NCBI RefSeq assembly: GCF_000372485.1
Contig: NZ_AQVA01000001.1
Span: 248,001 to 312,000, forward strand
Origin: Oenococcus oeni DSM 20252 = AWRIB129
Lineage (GTDB): Bacteria > Bacillota > Bacilli > Lactobacillales > Lactobacillaceae
Length of the DNA stretch: 64,000 bases
Direction: 5' to 3'
The notes under the pieces were generated by a model. It did no database searches. It had not been told where the DNA came from and saw nothing but the letters and a program-made list of their open reading frames with translations. Below, one piece after another: positions 44,956 through 53,762 of the stretch. The first letter of the stretch is position 1; each line of letters begins with the position of its first letter. The translations under genes were made by a program, and so were the position numbers.

Positions 44956-45440
44956 CTTGTTTTCTATACATTTATTTTATATTGAAAATTTTTGCAATTG
45001 TTTGTTTAACGGAATATTTAATATACGTTTCGGTAAAACAAATTTTAGAAAATAAATACTTCCAAACCAGGATTTTAATTAAACAAGCGTTTAAATTTTC
45101 TTAGATGAATATGGATACAATTTTTAAATAAAACAAATTTTTAAATTATTAAGAATATTAAATATCTTTCTCAAATTTAGTAATGTTAGGAATTCAAGTT
45201 TTTTCTTATAAATATCAATACGTAGATCGGGAACAAGGTTTTACTTCTCTAATTAAATAATGATTCCTCAATAATTCTGATTAATTCATATTTGGTAATC
45301 CCATTGGTTACTAAACTGTTATGACTTGTTTGTGTAATAGCTTAATTGCTTAATGAAATGTTGTTAATTTGCACTTGTAAACGATTTTATCCTTATTAGT
45401 CTATGTGAACTTAGTATTTAATGAAAAGAGGTGATTTTAT
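44956..45440 (+). other. 485-bp AT-rich gap between arcC and arcD1
   Basis: No ORF of note. It holds the cre-like site near the arcD1 end and several short AT palindromes. A GAGGTGA ribosome-binding site precedes arcD1. arcD1 may be transcribed separately from arcABC. Confidence 0.5.
45376..45389 (+). promoter_or_regulatory. cre-like site upstream of arcD1
   Basis: TGTAAACGATTTTA matches the cre consensus at 13 of 14 positions, about 50 nt before arcD1, where CcpA binding would block transcription. Confidence 0.5.
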
Positions 45441-46868
45441 ATGAACAATTCAAAGGGCAAATTAAACCTAATAGAATTAATCGGTCTTGTGGTGGGCTCA
45501 ATTATTGGTGGTGGAATTTTTAACTTAATGCATGATATGGCTGCTGGAGCTGGAGCTGGAGCCATAATTATTGGGTGGATAATTACCGCTATCGGAATGA
45601 TTATGTTGGCATTTACATTCCAGAATTTGACAATGAAGCGGCCAGATCTTGATGCTGGAATTTATAGTTATGCGAAAGCTGGTTTTGGAAGTTATATGGG
45701 ATTTGATTCAGCTTGGGCTTATTGGCTTTCTGCTTGGTTAGGAAATGTTGGTTATGCAACGCTTTTAATGAGTGCTGCAGCGTATTTTTTTCCAGTTTTT
45801 GGAAATGGACAAAATCTCGCTTCTATAGTTATGGCCTCGGTTATTCTTTGGGGATGCCATTTTATGATTTTGCATGGTGCAAAATCAGCATCATTTGTGA
45901 ATACCATTATAACGATTGCAAAGTTAATTCCAATTTTTATCTTTACGGTCATCATGATTATATCTTTTAAAATGGGTATTTTCACGCATGGTTTCTGGTA
46001 CACTCCAAATGGAAAATTTCAGTTTACAGACGTTATGAGCCAAGTTCGTTCAACGATGCTTGTTACGGTGTGGGTGTTTATTGGAATTGAAGGAGCTGTT
46101 GTTTTCTCAAGCAGAGCAAATCGTCGCAAAGATGTTGGCAGAGCAACTGTCTTAGGCATTATTATTGTTACTTTAATTTACATGCTAGTCACGTTGCTAT
46201 CTTTAGGTGTTATGCGTCGTAGCGGTTTAGCTAATCTAAGCCAACCAGCAATGGCTTATCTATTAAAGAGCGTTGTTGGTTCTTGGGGAGCAATGATTGT
46301 TAATTTAGGATTAATTGTTTCGGTTGTAGGAGCCTGGCTTTCTTGGACCATGTTTGCCGGTCAATTACCATACGAAGCTGCGAAAAAGGGTTCATTTCCT
46401 AGACTCTTCGCAAAAGAAAATAAAAATGGTGCTCCAATAAATTCACTTATTTTTACGAATGTTTGTGTAGAACTTTTTATGTTTTCCTTTTTAATTACTG
46501 CTTCAGCTTATAATTTCTTTTACTCAATTTCTAGTGCTGGAATTTTAATTCCATATGCTTTTTCAGCATTTTATCAACTTAAATATTCGCTTAATGAAAA
46601 TAAAGATGATCCAGGACGTAGCAGGAACGTCGTAATTGGAGTAATTGCCAGTATATATGCTTGTTGGCTTGTGTTTGCAGCTGGTGAAAATTATCTTCTT
46701 TTACTAATGCTTTTATTTGCAGCTGGAATTCCTGTTTATTGTTATCTACAGAAGCACGACAATCATACTAAAGTTTTTGGTCCTATTGAATTAGCTGTTG
46801 CGGGTTTGACAGTTCTAGCTGCCATCTATGCTATTTATGGTTTAATTGTTGGTTCGATTACTTTTTAA
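45441..46868 (+). CDS. arcD1: arginine/ornithine antiporter ArcD1
   Basis: A 475-aa APC-superfamily exchanger with about 12 helices. The substrate loop near the N-terminus reads VGSIIGGGIFNL and the family's YLSAWLGNVGYATLLM and ARRKDVGRATVLGI-like blocks are recognisable. It couples arginine import to ornithine export. A strong ribosome-binding site (GAGGTGA) precedes the ATG. arcD2 is a paralogue 656 bp downstream. Confidence 0.92.
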   Translation: MNNSKGKLNLIELIGLVVGSIIGGGIFNLMHDMAAGAGAGAIIIGWIITAIGMIMLAFTFQNLTMKRPDLDAGIYSYAKAGFGSYMGFDSAWAYWLSAWLGNVGYATLLMSAAAYFFPVFGNGQNLASIVMASVILWGCHFMILHGAKSASFVNTIITIAKLIPIFIFTVIMIISFKMGIFTHGFWYTPNGKFQFTDVMSQVRSTMLVTVWVFIGIEGAVVFSSRANRRKDVGRATVLGIIIVTLIYMLVTLLSLGVMRRSGLANLSQPAMAYLLKSVVGSWGAMIVNLGLIVSVVGAWLSWTMFAGQLPYEAAKKGSFPRLFAKENKNGAPINSLIFTNVCVELFMFSFLITASAYNFFYSISSAGILIPYAFSAFYQLKYSLNENKDDPGRSRNVVIGVIASIYACWLVFAAGENYLLLLMLLFAAGIPVYCYLQKHDNHTKVFGPIELAVAGLTVLAAIYAIYGLIVGSITF

Positions 46869-47524
46869 TTTTGCTATAGATGTAAGCATTTTTTGAATGA
46901 AAATTATTATAATTAGATTTCATATTTGTTTAATCGTTTACTCAAAAATAATGATCATAATTAACTTGAAAATTTAATGTGTAGCATATTAATAACGAAG
47001 GAGTACTATAAATTTTTCAATTCTTTATTGTGTGTATTTGCTAGTGCAACTTTTATTGCTTTAATTGCATTTTGAAATTAAATACTCAACGAAGTTTGAA
47101 CTTTTTTGTGCATATGATTATTTGAGGCAAAAAATAATTTAATGTGTTGTTTTTTCAACTAGCATGTTTTGAACAATCTAAATTATAAGATCATTAGAGT
47201 AGATGTATATACGTTGACATTTAGATATTTTTAAATTGATTTAACCTTTTAAATGGCTTTGGCCGAGTTCTATGTGGCCAAAGCCATTTACTGTAATCGA
47301 AAGTACTTTGCAAAAATTTTTAATTACATAATATAAATATTATGTAATATTCGTTATTACTTATAACTTTGGTTAGACTGAATTGAGAATCTTTATAGAA
47401 TTATTAATTAGCTAAATCTTAGATTTCAATTTATAAATTAGTTGAGCAAATTAGTTTGTTGAAATTAAAAGTAATCTATTTACAAGGACAATTTTATTTG
47501 TAAGTAGGAAAAGAGCATTAATTT
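46869..47524 (+). other. 656-bp AT-rich gap between arcD1 and arcD2
   Basis: It contains a perfect 15-bp hairpin (47250-47290), a cre-like sequence near 46930 and a 32-codon ORF (46977-47075). That ORF is hydrophobic at its end (LLCVFASATFIALIAF) and has no convincing ribosome-binding site. No gene is supported. Confidence 0.5.
47250..47290. terminator. perfect 15-bp hairpin without T tail
   Basis: TAAATGGCTTTGGCC pairs without mismatch with 47276-47290 around an 11-nt loop. No T run follows on either strand, so it is not a standard Rho-independent terminator. It may terminate weakly, protect the arcD1 mRNA end, or be a protein site. Confidence 0.5.
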
Positions 47525-48934
47525 ATGAAAAAAAGGACAAAAAAATCTGGAATTGGCTTAATTTCTTTAATTGCTATTGTTATAAATTCATCTATTGGAG
47601 CAGGTATTTTTGGTTTAATTTCTGGAATTGCAAGTTCTGCCTCTCCAGGAGCAGCACTTATAGCTTGGATGATCTGCGGTATCGGCATTCTAGGGCTTGT
47701 TCTCTCGATTAATAATTTGGTATTAAAGAAACCTAAATTGAATGGTATTTTCGTTTATGCTCAGGAAGGTTTTGGGCCATTCGCTGGTTTTATTTCTGGC
47801 TGGGGTTATTGGCTATCTTCTTGGCTAAGCAATATTGCTTTTGCTACGATGCTAATGTCAGCAACTGGGTTTTTCTTTCCAGTGTTTGGTAACGGACAGA
47901 ACCTTCCTTCGGTTGTAGCTGCTTCTATTTTGTCGTGGGTTTTAACCGTTCTTGTAAATCGGGGAATTGAATCGGCTTCTTTTATAAACACATTTATCGC
48001 AATCTGCAAATTAATACCTATATTTATTTTTATTACTTTCTCCTTTATTCTTTTTAAATTTAATGTTTTTGATTCCGATTTTTGGAGTACGTTTAATAGC
48101 AACATTTCTTCTGGTTTTCATTTTGGTGATGTAGCAAATCAAATTAGAGGCTGTCTCATGGTTATCATGTGGGTCTTTGTGGGGATTGAAGGCGCTTCGG
48201 TGATGGCGAAACACGCTAAATCTAAGCGAGATGTCGGCCTCGCTACAGTACTCGGACTATCATGTTTGCTTGCAATTTATGTGCTTGTTTCAATTCTGCC
48301 TTATGGAATACTAAGCCAAGCTAAGCTTTCTCAATTGCGTAGCCCTTCTATGCAATATCTTTTTCAACGCATGGTTGGAAAATGGGGCGGAACTTTAATT
48401 GGTTTGGGAGTAGTCATATCGATTACAGGTTCGTGGTTGTCTTGGACAATGATTCCAGCTCAAACAATGAGCGATATGGCAAATGAAGGCTTGTTACCGA
48501 AAATTTTCGGAAGGACGAATAAACGTAACGCATCAACTTTTGCTTTATTCTCTACTGAGTGTTTATTTCAGTTGTTTCTTCTTACTCTCCTTGTAACAGA
48601 CAAAGCTTATATTTTTGCATATTCGCTTTGTACTGTTGCAACGATTGTTACCTACGTTTTTGTAGCGGCTTATCAAATAAAATTTTCTTTATTGGACAAA
48701 GAGTTAAATAATAAGAGACAGTTTTTTTATGGAATTATTGCTTTTGTATTTCAAGTTAACGTAATCATTTTGGCTGGAATTCAGTATTTGTTATTGTGTC
48801 TAATCGCTTATATTCCTGGTATATATTGCTATGTTAGAGCAAGGAAAGAACAAGGGAAATACGGTTTTTCTAATAACGAAAAAAAAATTGCAACTCTAAT
48901 TGTTTTTTTGGTTTTGTGGCAATTGGATTATTAG
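47525..48934 (+). CDS. arcD2: arginine/ornithine antiporter ArcD2, C-terminus probably frameshifted
   Basis: A 469-aa APC-family exchanger paralogous to ArcD1: INSSIGAGIFGLISGIAS, YWLSSWLSNIAFATMLMS and SKRDVGLATVLGLS align throughout. The last residues (IVFLVLWQLDY) break the final helix. In the other frame the sequence after a run of seven Ts (48903-48909) reads FGFVAIGLLALGFIKT to a TGA at 48955-48957, which matches the ArcD1 end in length and hydrophobicity. One T has probably been lost, in nature or in sequencing. The function of the transport core should be intact. The ribosome-binding site is weak. Confidence 0.88.
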   Translation: MKKRTKKSGIGLISLIAIVINSSIGAGIFGLISGIASSASPGAALIAWMICGIGILGLVLSINNLVLKKPKLNGIFVYAQEGFGPFAGFISGWGYWLSSWLSNIAFATMLMSATGFFFPVFGNGQNLPSVVAASILSWVLTVLVNRGIESASFINTFIAICKLIPIFIFITFSFILFKFNVFDSDFWSTFNSNISSGFHFGDVANQIRGCLMVIMWVFVGIEGASVMAKHAKSKRDVGLATVLGLSCLLAIYVLVSILPYGILSQAKLSQLRSPSMQYLFQRMVGKWGGTLIGLGVVISITGSWLSWTMIPAQTMSDMANEGLLPKIFGRTNKRNASTFALFSTECLFQLFLLTLLVTDKAYIFAYSLCTVATIVTYVFVAAYQIKFSLLDKELNNKRQFFYGIIAFVFQVNVIILAGIQYLLLCLIAYIPGIYCYVRARKEQGKYGFSNNEKKIATLIVFLVLWQLDY

Positions 48935-49194
48935 CACTTGGATTTATTAAAACTTGAAAAAATAGAAAATAGAAATTTATAATTTTCTGAGACCAGGAAA
49001 ATTATGAGGGATTGAAATTCTTTTACAAGGCTTATGCATAGACACCTATTAGTGGAAGCCAGTGCAAATCTCTACAGCACATAGCAAAACAGTATTGAAT
49101 TGTTAAAGAATATTAATTATTAAATTTTTGTTTAATCAATATTATATTTTTACTTGAACTCTAATTTTTAAGGATTCCATTACTCTAGTCTTTG

Positions 49195-49200
49195 TATAAT
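49195..49200 (+). promoter_or_regulatory. -10 box for argS2, leaderless
   Basis: TATAAT ends 9 nt before the ATG at 49210 and no ribosome-binding site fits between. Confidence 0.55.
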
Positions 49201-49209
49201 TAGGGTATT

Positions 49210-50928
49210 ATGACTAACGAAGAAAAAATCGTGGATGAACTATCAATTGCAATTAAGGAATCAGGTTATGATTTACCGATGAATTTTAATTTAAAAAAAT
49301 TGGTCGAGAAACCTAAGATGCTCAAAAATGGTGACTATGCTTTTCCGGTTTTTGGTTTATCTAAAATTTTTCATCTTTCTCCTGACCAAGTTGCTTTTTC
49401 TATTTATAACAGACTGAATAAAAGCGATACCAATTTTGAAAAAATTGAACATAATGGTGCATATATTAATTTCTTTTTGGACAGGAAAAGAGAGGCTTCA
49501 ACACTAATATCAGACATTATTAACAACGATTCATATGGCAAAAATAATGCTGGAAATAAAAAAACTATTATTGTTGAATTATCTTCTCCAAACATTGCAA
49601 AGCCGATGTCAATGGGACATTTACGTTCGACCATGATCGGGGAATCGCTAAGCAGAATTGCTAATGAAAATGGTTATAAAACAATTAAAATTAATCACCT
49701 AGGGGATTGGGGAACTCAATTCGGTTTAATGATTGAAGCATATAAATTGTGGGGAAACAAAGATATCATTGAGCAGAATCCAGTTGATGAATTGGTCAAA
49801 TTATATGTTCGCATAAATAAAGAAGCTGAGACTAATCCTGAATTGTCTGAGGCTGGACGATCTTGGTTTAAAAAACTTGAGGACGGGGATCCAGAAGCCA
49901 GAGAACTTTGGAAGTGGTTCAAAAATGTTTCGTTAAGAGAATTTAATAAAGTTTATCAACGCCTTGGGGTCACTTTTGATTCTATGAATGGCGAATCTTT
50001 TTATCAAGATAAGATGAGTGTGATAATTGATCTTCTTAAAAACAAAGGTATTTTAACAGAATCCCGGGGTGCACAAATTGTAGATTTACCGAGCTTATTG
50101 CCTGCTTATAATCTTCCGGTTTCAATCATTTTACGTTCGGATGGTGCTACTCAGTACGCTACCCGCGATCTTGCAACTGCATTTTATCGTCAAACTACTT
50201 ATCATTTTGACAAATGTTTGTATGTGGTTGGTGCCGAACAAAAGGAATACTTTAAACAAATTAAAGCCATTTTGAAACTTGCTGGGTTCAATTGGTCAGA
50301 CGATATGGAACACATATATTTTGGTTTAATTACTTTCAATGGTAAAAAAATGTCTACACGAAAGGGCAACGTAGTTAAGCTTGAACAAGTTTTAGATTCA
50401 GCTCATAAATTAGCAAAAAATCAGATTGCAGAAAAAAATCCTAATTTATCTAATTCCGATAAGGTCGCTGAACAAGTTGGTACTGGTGCAGTAATATTTA
50501 ATGATTTAATGAACGATCGAACTCTGTCTATTGATTTTGATCTAGATCAAATAGTTAAATTTGAAGGGGATACTGGACCCTATGTTCAATATACTCATGT
50601 AAGGGCTGTTAGTATATTGCGTAAATCTAGCATAAAAATCGATATAAATGATGCAATAAAATTACTTGATAATGATTCTTGGGCTGTTGTTTCAAAACTC
50701 TCAGTTTATCCTGATATTGTCAAACGTGCTTGGATTTTGCGCGAACCATCTATTATTGCGAAGTATTTATTGAATTTAGCGCATGAATTTAATTCTTATT
50801 ATTCTAAAGTTCATATTTTGGTAGAAGACAAACAATTGAGTTCACGCTTAGCTCTTGTTGATGCAGTTGCAATTGTTTTAAAAAAAGGTCTTGAATTGCT
50901 TGATGTACAAGCCCCTGATCAGATGTGA
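49210..50928 (+). CDS. argS2: arginyl-tRNA synthetase, island-borne copy
   Basis: A 572-aa class I synthetase of full length. The HIGH-equivalent reads SMGHLRSTMIG and the KMSKS-equivalent KKMSTRKGNVV. The tRNA-binding anticodon domain ends normally in LLDVQAPDQM. A second argS next to arc genes is known in this genus. It may keep Arg-tRNA supply up when arginine is low, or be less sensitive to intermediates; this is inference. It has its own short-leader promoter and is the last island gene, 69 bases before the right repeat. Confidence 0.93.
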   Translation: MTNEEKIVDELSIAIKESGYDLPMNFNLKKLVEKPKMLKNGDYAFPVFGLSKIFHLSPDQVAFSIYNRLNKSDTNFEKIEHNGAYINFFLDRKREASTLISDIINNDSYGKNNAGNKKTIIVELSSPNIAKPMSMGHLRSTMIGESLSRIANENGYKTIKINHLGDWGTQFGLMIEAYKLWGNKDIIEQNPVDELVKLYVRINKEAETNPELSEAGRSWFKKLEDGDPEARELWKWFKNVSLREFNKVYQRLGVTFDSMNGESFYQDKMSVIIDLLKNKGILTESRGAQIVDLPSLLPAYNLPVSIILRSDGATQYATRDLATAFYRQTTYHFDKCLYVVGAEQKEYFKQIKAILKLAGFNWSDDMEHIYFGLITFNGKKMSTRKGNVVKLEQVLDSAHKLAKNQIAEKNPNLSNSDKVAEQVGTGAVIFNDLMNDRTLSIDFDLDQIVKFEGDTGPYVQYTHVRAVSILRKSSIKIDINDAIKLLDNDSWAVVSKLSVYPDIVKRAWILREPSIIAKYLLNLAHEFNSYYSKVHILVEDKQLSSRLALVDAVAIVLKKGLELLDVQAPDQM

Positions 50929-50997
50929 AATTATTTTTTTACGGTCTCTTATGTTTTTTTAATTTAGAGTGACTATGCTTTGTTGGAAAAATCATTA

Positions 50998-51044
50998 TTT
51001 ATGGTTTAAAAAATGACAATGACACTACCGCTTAAATCTGTTAA
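50998..51044 (+). repeat. right 47-bp direct repeat flanking the arc island
   Basis: 46 of 47 positions match 40571-40617. This copy still encodes the sigma-gene tail YGLKNDNDTTA plus stop and ends inside the -10 box of the secE promoter. Confidence 0.9.
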
Positions 51045-51047
51045 GAT
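51019..51047 (+). promoter_or_regulatory. secE promoter within the island repeat
   Basis: ATGACA and TAAGAT are separated by exactly 17 bp. The -10 ends 9 nt before the secE ATG, so the mRNA is near-leaderless. In the left repeat the same place reads TAAAAC. Confidence 0.65.
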
Positions 51048-51056
51048 ATTGGCAGT

Positions 51057-51233
51057 ATGATTCGTTATATAAAAGGTACAATCGAAGAAATGAAAAATGT
51101 TACTTGGTTGAATGGCGATGAGACCAGCCGGGATACTAATTATGTCATTATTACTTCTTTATTCTTTTCGGGATTTTTGGCCTTGGTTGATTTATTAGTT
51201 GGTATTGGCATAAAGTTCTTGATGAATAAATAG
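51057..51233 (+). CDS. secE: protein translocase subunit SecE
   Basis: A 58-aa single-span membrane protein of the SecYEG channel. It begins with an amphipathic helix (IKGTIEEMKNVTWLNGDE) containing the conserved Trp of the family and ends in one transmembrane helix (LFFSGFLALVDLLVGIGI). Too short for most ORF screens, but position before nusG and sequence agree. Its promoter lies in the right island repeat. Confidence 0.92.
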   Translation: MIRYIKGTIEEMKNVTWLNGDETSRDTNYVIITSLFFSGFLALVDLLVGIGIKFLMNK

Positions 51234-51257
51234 AAATCAGTTATATTGAGTATAGAG

Positions 51258-51285
51258 AAACCGAGGGGGACCGCGGTTTTTATTT
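51258..51285 (+). terminator. attenuator-like hairpin between secE and nusG
   Basis: AAACCG...CGGTTT stem with a G-rich 10-nt loop and TTTTATTTT after it. It lies in the same transcription unit, so partial termination or attenuation is likely. Confidence 0.55.
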
Positions 51286-51304
51286 TGAACTAAAAGAGGT
51301 AATT

Positions 51305-51862
51305 ATGGCTGAAGAAGAACCACAAAAAGATTGGTATGTTGTTCATACCTATTCAGGTTATGAAAATCGAGTTAAACAAAATTTGGAACAGCGTCGTGAA
51401 TCGATGGGAATGACTGATTTTATTTTTCAAGTTATCGTGCCTGAAAATGAAAAGATCAAAACTGGCCCAAATGGCGAATTAAAAAAAGTTGTTGAAAATG
51501 ATTTCCCTGGTTATGTTTTGGTGGAAATGGTAATGACCGATCAGTCCTGGTACGTTGTTCGTAATACTCCGGGAGTAACCGGATTTTTGGGCTCCCATGG
51601 TCAAGGGTCAAAACCAAATCCTGTTACAAAAGACGAAATTGATCGGATTATGCATCGAATGGGCTTGATTGAGCGCAAAGTCGATGATCTTAATGTTAAA
51701 GTCGGAGAAACTGTCTCGATTATCGGTGGCGCCATGAATGGCATGGAAGGTAAAATTACTGCCATTGATAGGGAAAAGCAAGAAGTCCAAGTACTTGTCG
51801 ACATGTTTGGGCGTGAAACCGAAACAGAAGTTCCATTTAATGACATCGATAAAATATATTGA
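51305..51862 (+). CDS. nusG: transcription termination/antitermination protein NusG
   Basis: A 185-aa factor that binds RNA polymerase and modulates pausing. The NGN domain starts WYVVHTYSGYENRVKQNLEQR, followed by FPGYVLVEMVMTDQSWYVVRNTPGVTGFLGS. The KOW domain is VGETVSIIGGAMNGMEGKI near residue 140. AAGAGG lies before the ATG. Normally followed by rplK; here 3.5 kb containing gluconate genes intervenes. Confidence 0.95.
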   Translation: MAEEEPQKDWYVVHTYSGYENRVKQNLEQRRESMGMTDFIFQVIVPENEKIKTGPNGELKKVVENDFPGYVLVEMVMTDQSWYVVRNTPGVTGFLGSHGQGSKPNPVTKDEIDRIMHRMGLIERKVDDLNVKVGETVSIIGGAMNGMEGKITAIDREKQEVQVLVDMFGRETETEVPFNDIDKIY

Positions 51863-52171
51863 TAGTATAATCAATTAAGGAAACCGTTTTCCTGCCAAAG
51901 GAAGAAATAATTTCAAATTACATAAAACTTCAGTCATCGACTTATAATCTTTGCTTGCAAGTTTTTATTTTGACGATTTTTCTTAAACTTGATTATGAAA
52001 ATTTAACCAAAATATTTCCGAGTGAATCGCTACAATGGATTTCTTGTTTGATCGTCCTTTCGGAATCCGGTTTTCCTTTTAATAATTTGAATCTTTTTTA
52101 ACTGCTTTGCGTCAATGAAAATAGTTTCAAATTTTTAATTTAGATTATTTTTGAAAAATTAGGAGGAAGAT
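51863..52171 (+). other. 309-bp intergenic region before gntK
   Basis: AT-rich, no ORF. It contains a short GGAAA-CCGT-TTTCC hairpin just after nusG, a TATAAT box at 51943-51948 with no gene close behind, and an AGGAGGAAG ribosome-binding site before gntK. Confidence 0.5.
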
Positions 52172-53728
52172 ATGGATTACATGATTGGCGTCGACCTCGG
52201 AACAACTAGTACAAAGTCGGTACTATTTGATCTAAAGGGCCATATAATCGCCTCTTCGAGTAAGGGATATCCGCTTTATCGCGACAAACCGGATATGGCC
52301 GAAGAAGATCCGGTCGAAATTTTTGAAGCTTTGATTGATTCTCTCACGGATGTTGTTCGCGCTGGAAAATTAGAGAATGACGATAAGATTCTCGGCGTTT
52401 CTTTTAGTTCTGCAATGCATTCGCTGATTGCTTTTGATAAAGATTGGAAGCCGTTAACTCGCGTGATCACTTGGGCCGACGGACGAGCTTTTAAATATTC
52501 CGAACAATTAAAAGAAAGCGGCGTCGGCCAGGAAATATACAGCAAGACCGGCACGCCGATTCATCCAATGGCACCTTTGAGTAAACTTTTGTGGCTCAAA
52601 AACGAACAACAGGATATTTATAAAAAGTCCAAGCATTTCCTTGGCATCAAGGAATATATATTCCATCGTTTGTTTAAAACAAATAAAATGGATATCTCGA
52701 TTGCTTCAGGAACCGGCCTTTTCAATATTTTCAATTTGGATTGGGATCAACAGGCCTTACAAATTACCGGACTGTCTAAAGATCAGTTGCCAACTCCGGT
52801 TGAACCTTATGAAATCGAACGTGGTATGAGCAAAGAATACGCTAAGGTGATCGGCATTCCGGTTGATACTCCATTTATCTATGGCGCTGGTGACGGTCCG
52901 TTATCAAATCTTGGCGTGAATGCTATTCAGCCAGGGGTTGCTGCCGTTACGATTGGTACTTCCGGTGCGATCAGGGTTGTTACAGACAAACCAAAAATAG
53001 ATCCAAAAGGACGTACTTTTACTTACGCCCTTGATCGCAATCATTGGGTTGTCGGCGGTCCGGTTAACAATGGCGGTGATGTCTTTCGTTGGGCTCGCGA
53101 CAATCTTTTTGATGCCGAAAAATCAACGGCTGCGCTTTTAGGTATCGATAGTTATGATTTATTGACTGAAATAGCTTCGAAAGTTCCGGCTGGTGCTGAT
53201 GGTTTGCTTTTTCATCCTTATCTCGGTGGTGAAAGAGCACCGATTTGGGATGCCAATGCGCGCGGATCCTTTTTTGGCCTGACGCATTATCATACTCGTG
53301 CTCATATGGTACGGGCGGTCCTTGAAGGAATTATCTTCAATATTTATATGGTCGCCTTAGCCCTGGAAGAAGTAGTTGGCGAGTTGAAATCGGTTCAGGC
53401 AACTGGTGGATTCGCTCATTCGGCTTTATGGCGGCAAATGCTGGCCGACATTTTCGAACAATCCGTGACCGTTCCGCAGGAGATCGAATCCGGTGCTTTG
53501 GCAGCGACGGTTGTTGGACAAAAAGCTTTAGGCTTAACGGACAAAATTGAAAACATATCTGGCATGCTTGGCGGTGCTGAAACGTACAAACCAAATCCAG
53601 AAAATTACGAGACTTATCGTGAACTTACACCAATTTTTATTCGCTTGAGTCGTCAATTACAGACGGAATACGAAAACATTGCTAATTTCCAGCGTGAACA
53701 TGTTCACATTAAACTAACGGAAAAGTAA
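52172..53728 (+). CDS. gntK: gluconokinase (FGGY family)
   Basis: A 518-aa carbohydrate kinase converting gluconate to 6-phosphogluconate, which enters the phosphoketolase pathway. The phosphate-binding loop DLGTTSTKSVLFD is at residues 8-20, and ITWADGRA, GAGDGPLSNLGVNA and HPYLGGERAPIWD follow the family. The nearby gluconate permease decides gluconate over xylulose as substrate. A good AGGAGGAAG site precedes the ATG. Confidence 0.88.
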   Translation: MDYMIGVDLGTTSTKSVLFDLKGHIIASSSKGYPLYRDKPDMAEEDPVEIFEALIDSLTDVVRAGKLENDDKILGVSFSSAMHSLIAFDKDWKPLTRVITWADGRAFKYSEQLKESGVGQEIYSKTGTPIHPMAPLSKLLWLKNEQQDIYKKSKHFLGIKEYIFHRLFKTNKMDISIASGTGLFNIFNLDWDQQALQITGLSKDQLPTPVEPYEIERGMSKEYAKVIGIPVDTPFIYGAGDGPLSNLGVNAIQPGVAAVTIGTSGAIRVVTDKPKIDPKGRTFTYALDRNHWVVGGPVNNGGDVFRWARDNLFDAEKSTAALLGIDSYDLLTEIASKVPAGADGLLFHPYLGGERAPIWDANARGSFFGLTHYHTRAHMVRAVLEGIIFNIYMVALALEEVVGELKSVQATGGFAHSALWRQMLADIFEQSVTVPQEIESGALAATVVGQKALGLTDKIENISGMLGGAETYKPNPENYETYRELTPIFIRLSRQLQTEYENIANFQREHVHIKLTEK

Positions 53729-53762
53729 TCGTTTATTAATTTTTTTGGATTTTGGAGGAAAT

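Larger units (their letters stand above)
40618..50997 (+). mobile_element. arginine deiminase genomic island
   Basis: About 10.4 kb between the 47-bp direct repeats, inserted in what is normally a conserved sigma factor-secE-nusG order. It carries arcR, arcA, arcB, arcC, arcD1, arcD2 and argS2, all on the plus strand. It is visibly richer in A+T than both flanks and has unusually long intergenic gaps (485 and 656 bp). No integrase, transposase or relaxase is seen, so it is either a degraded element or was moved by functions supplied elsewhere. Confidence 0.75.

Noticed and set aside
40618-50997. Integrase, transposase or relaxase within the arc island
   Set aside because: Every sizeable frame is explained by arc genes, argS2 or their shadows.
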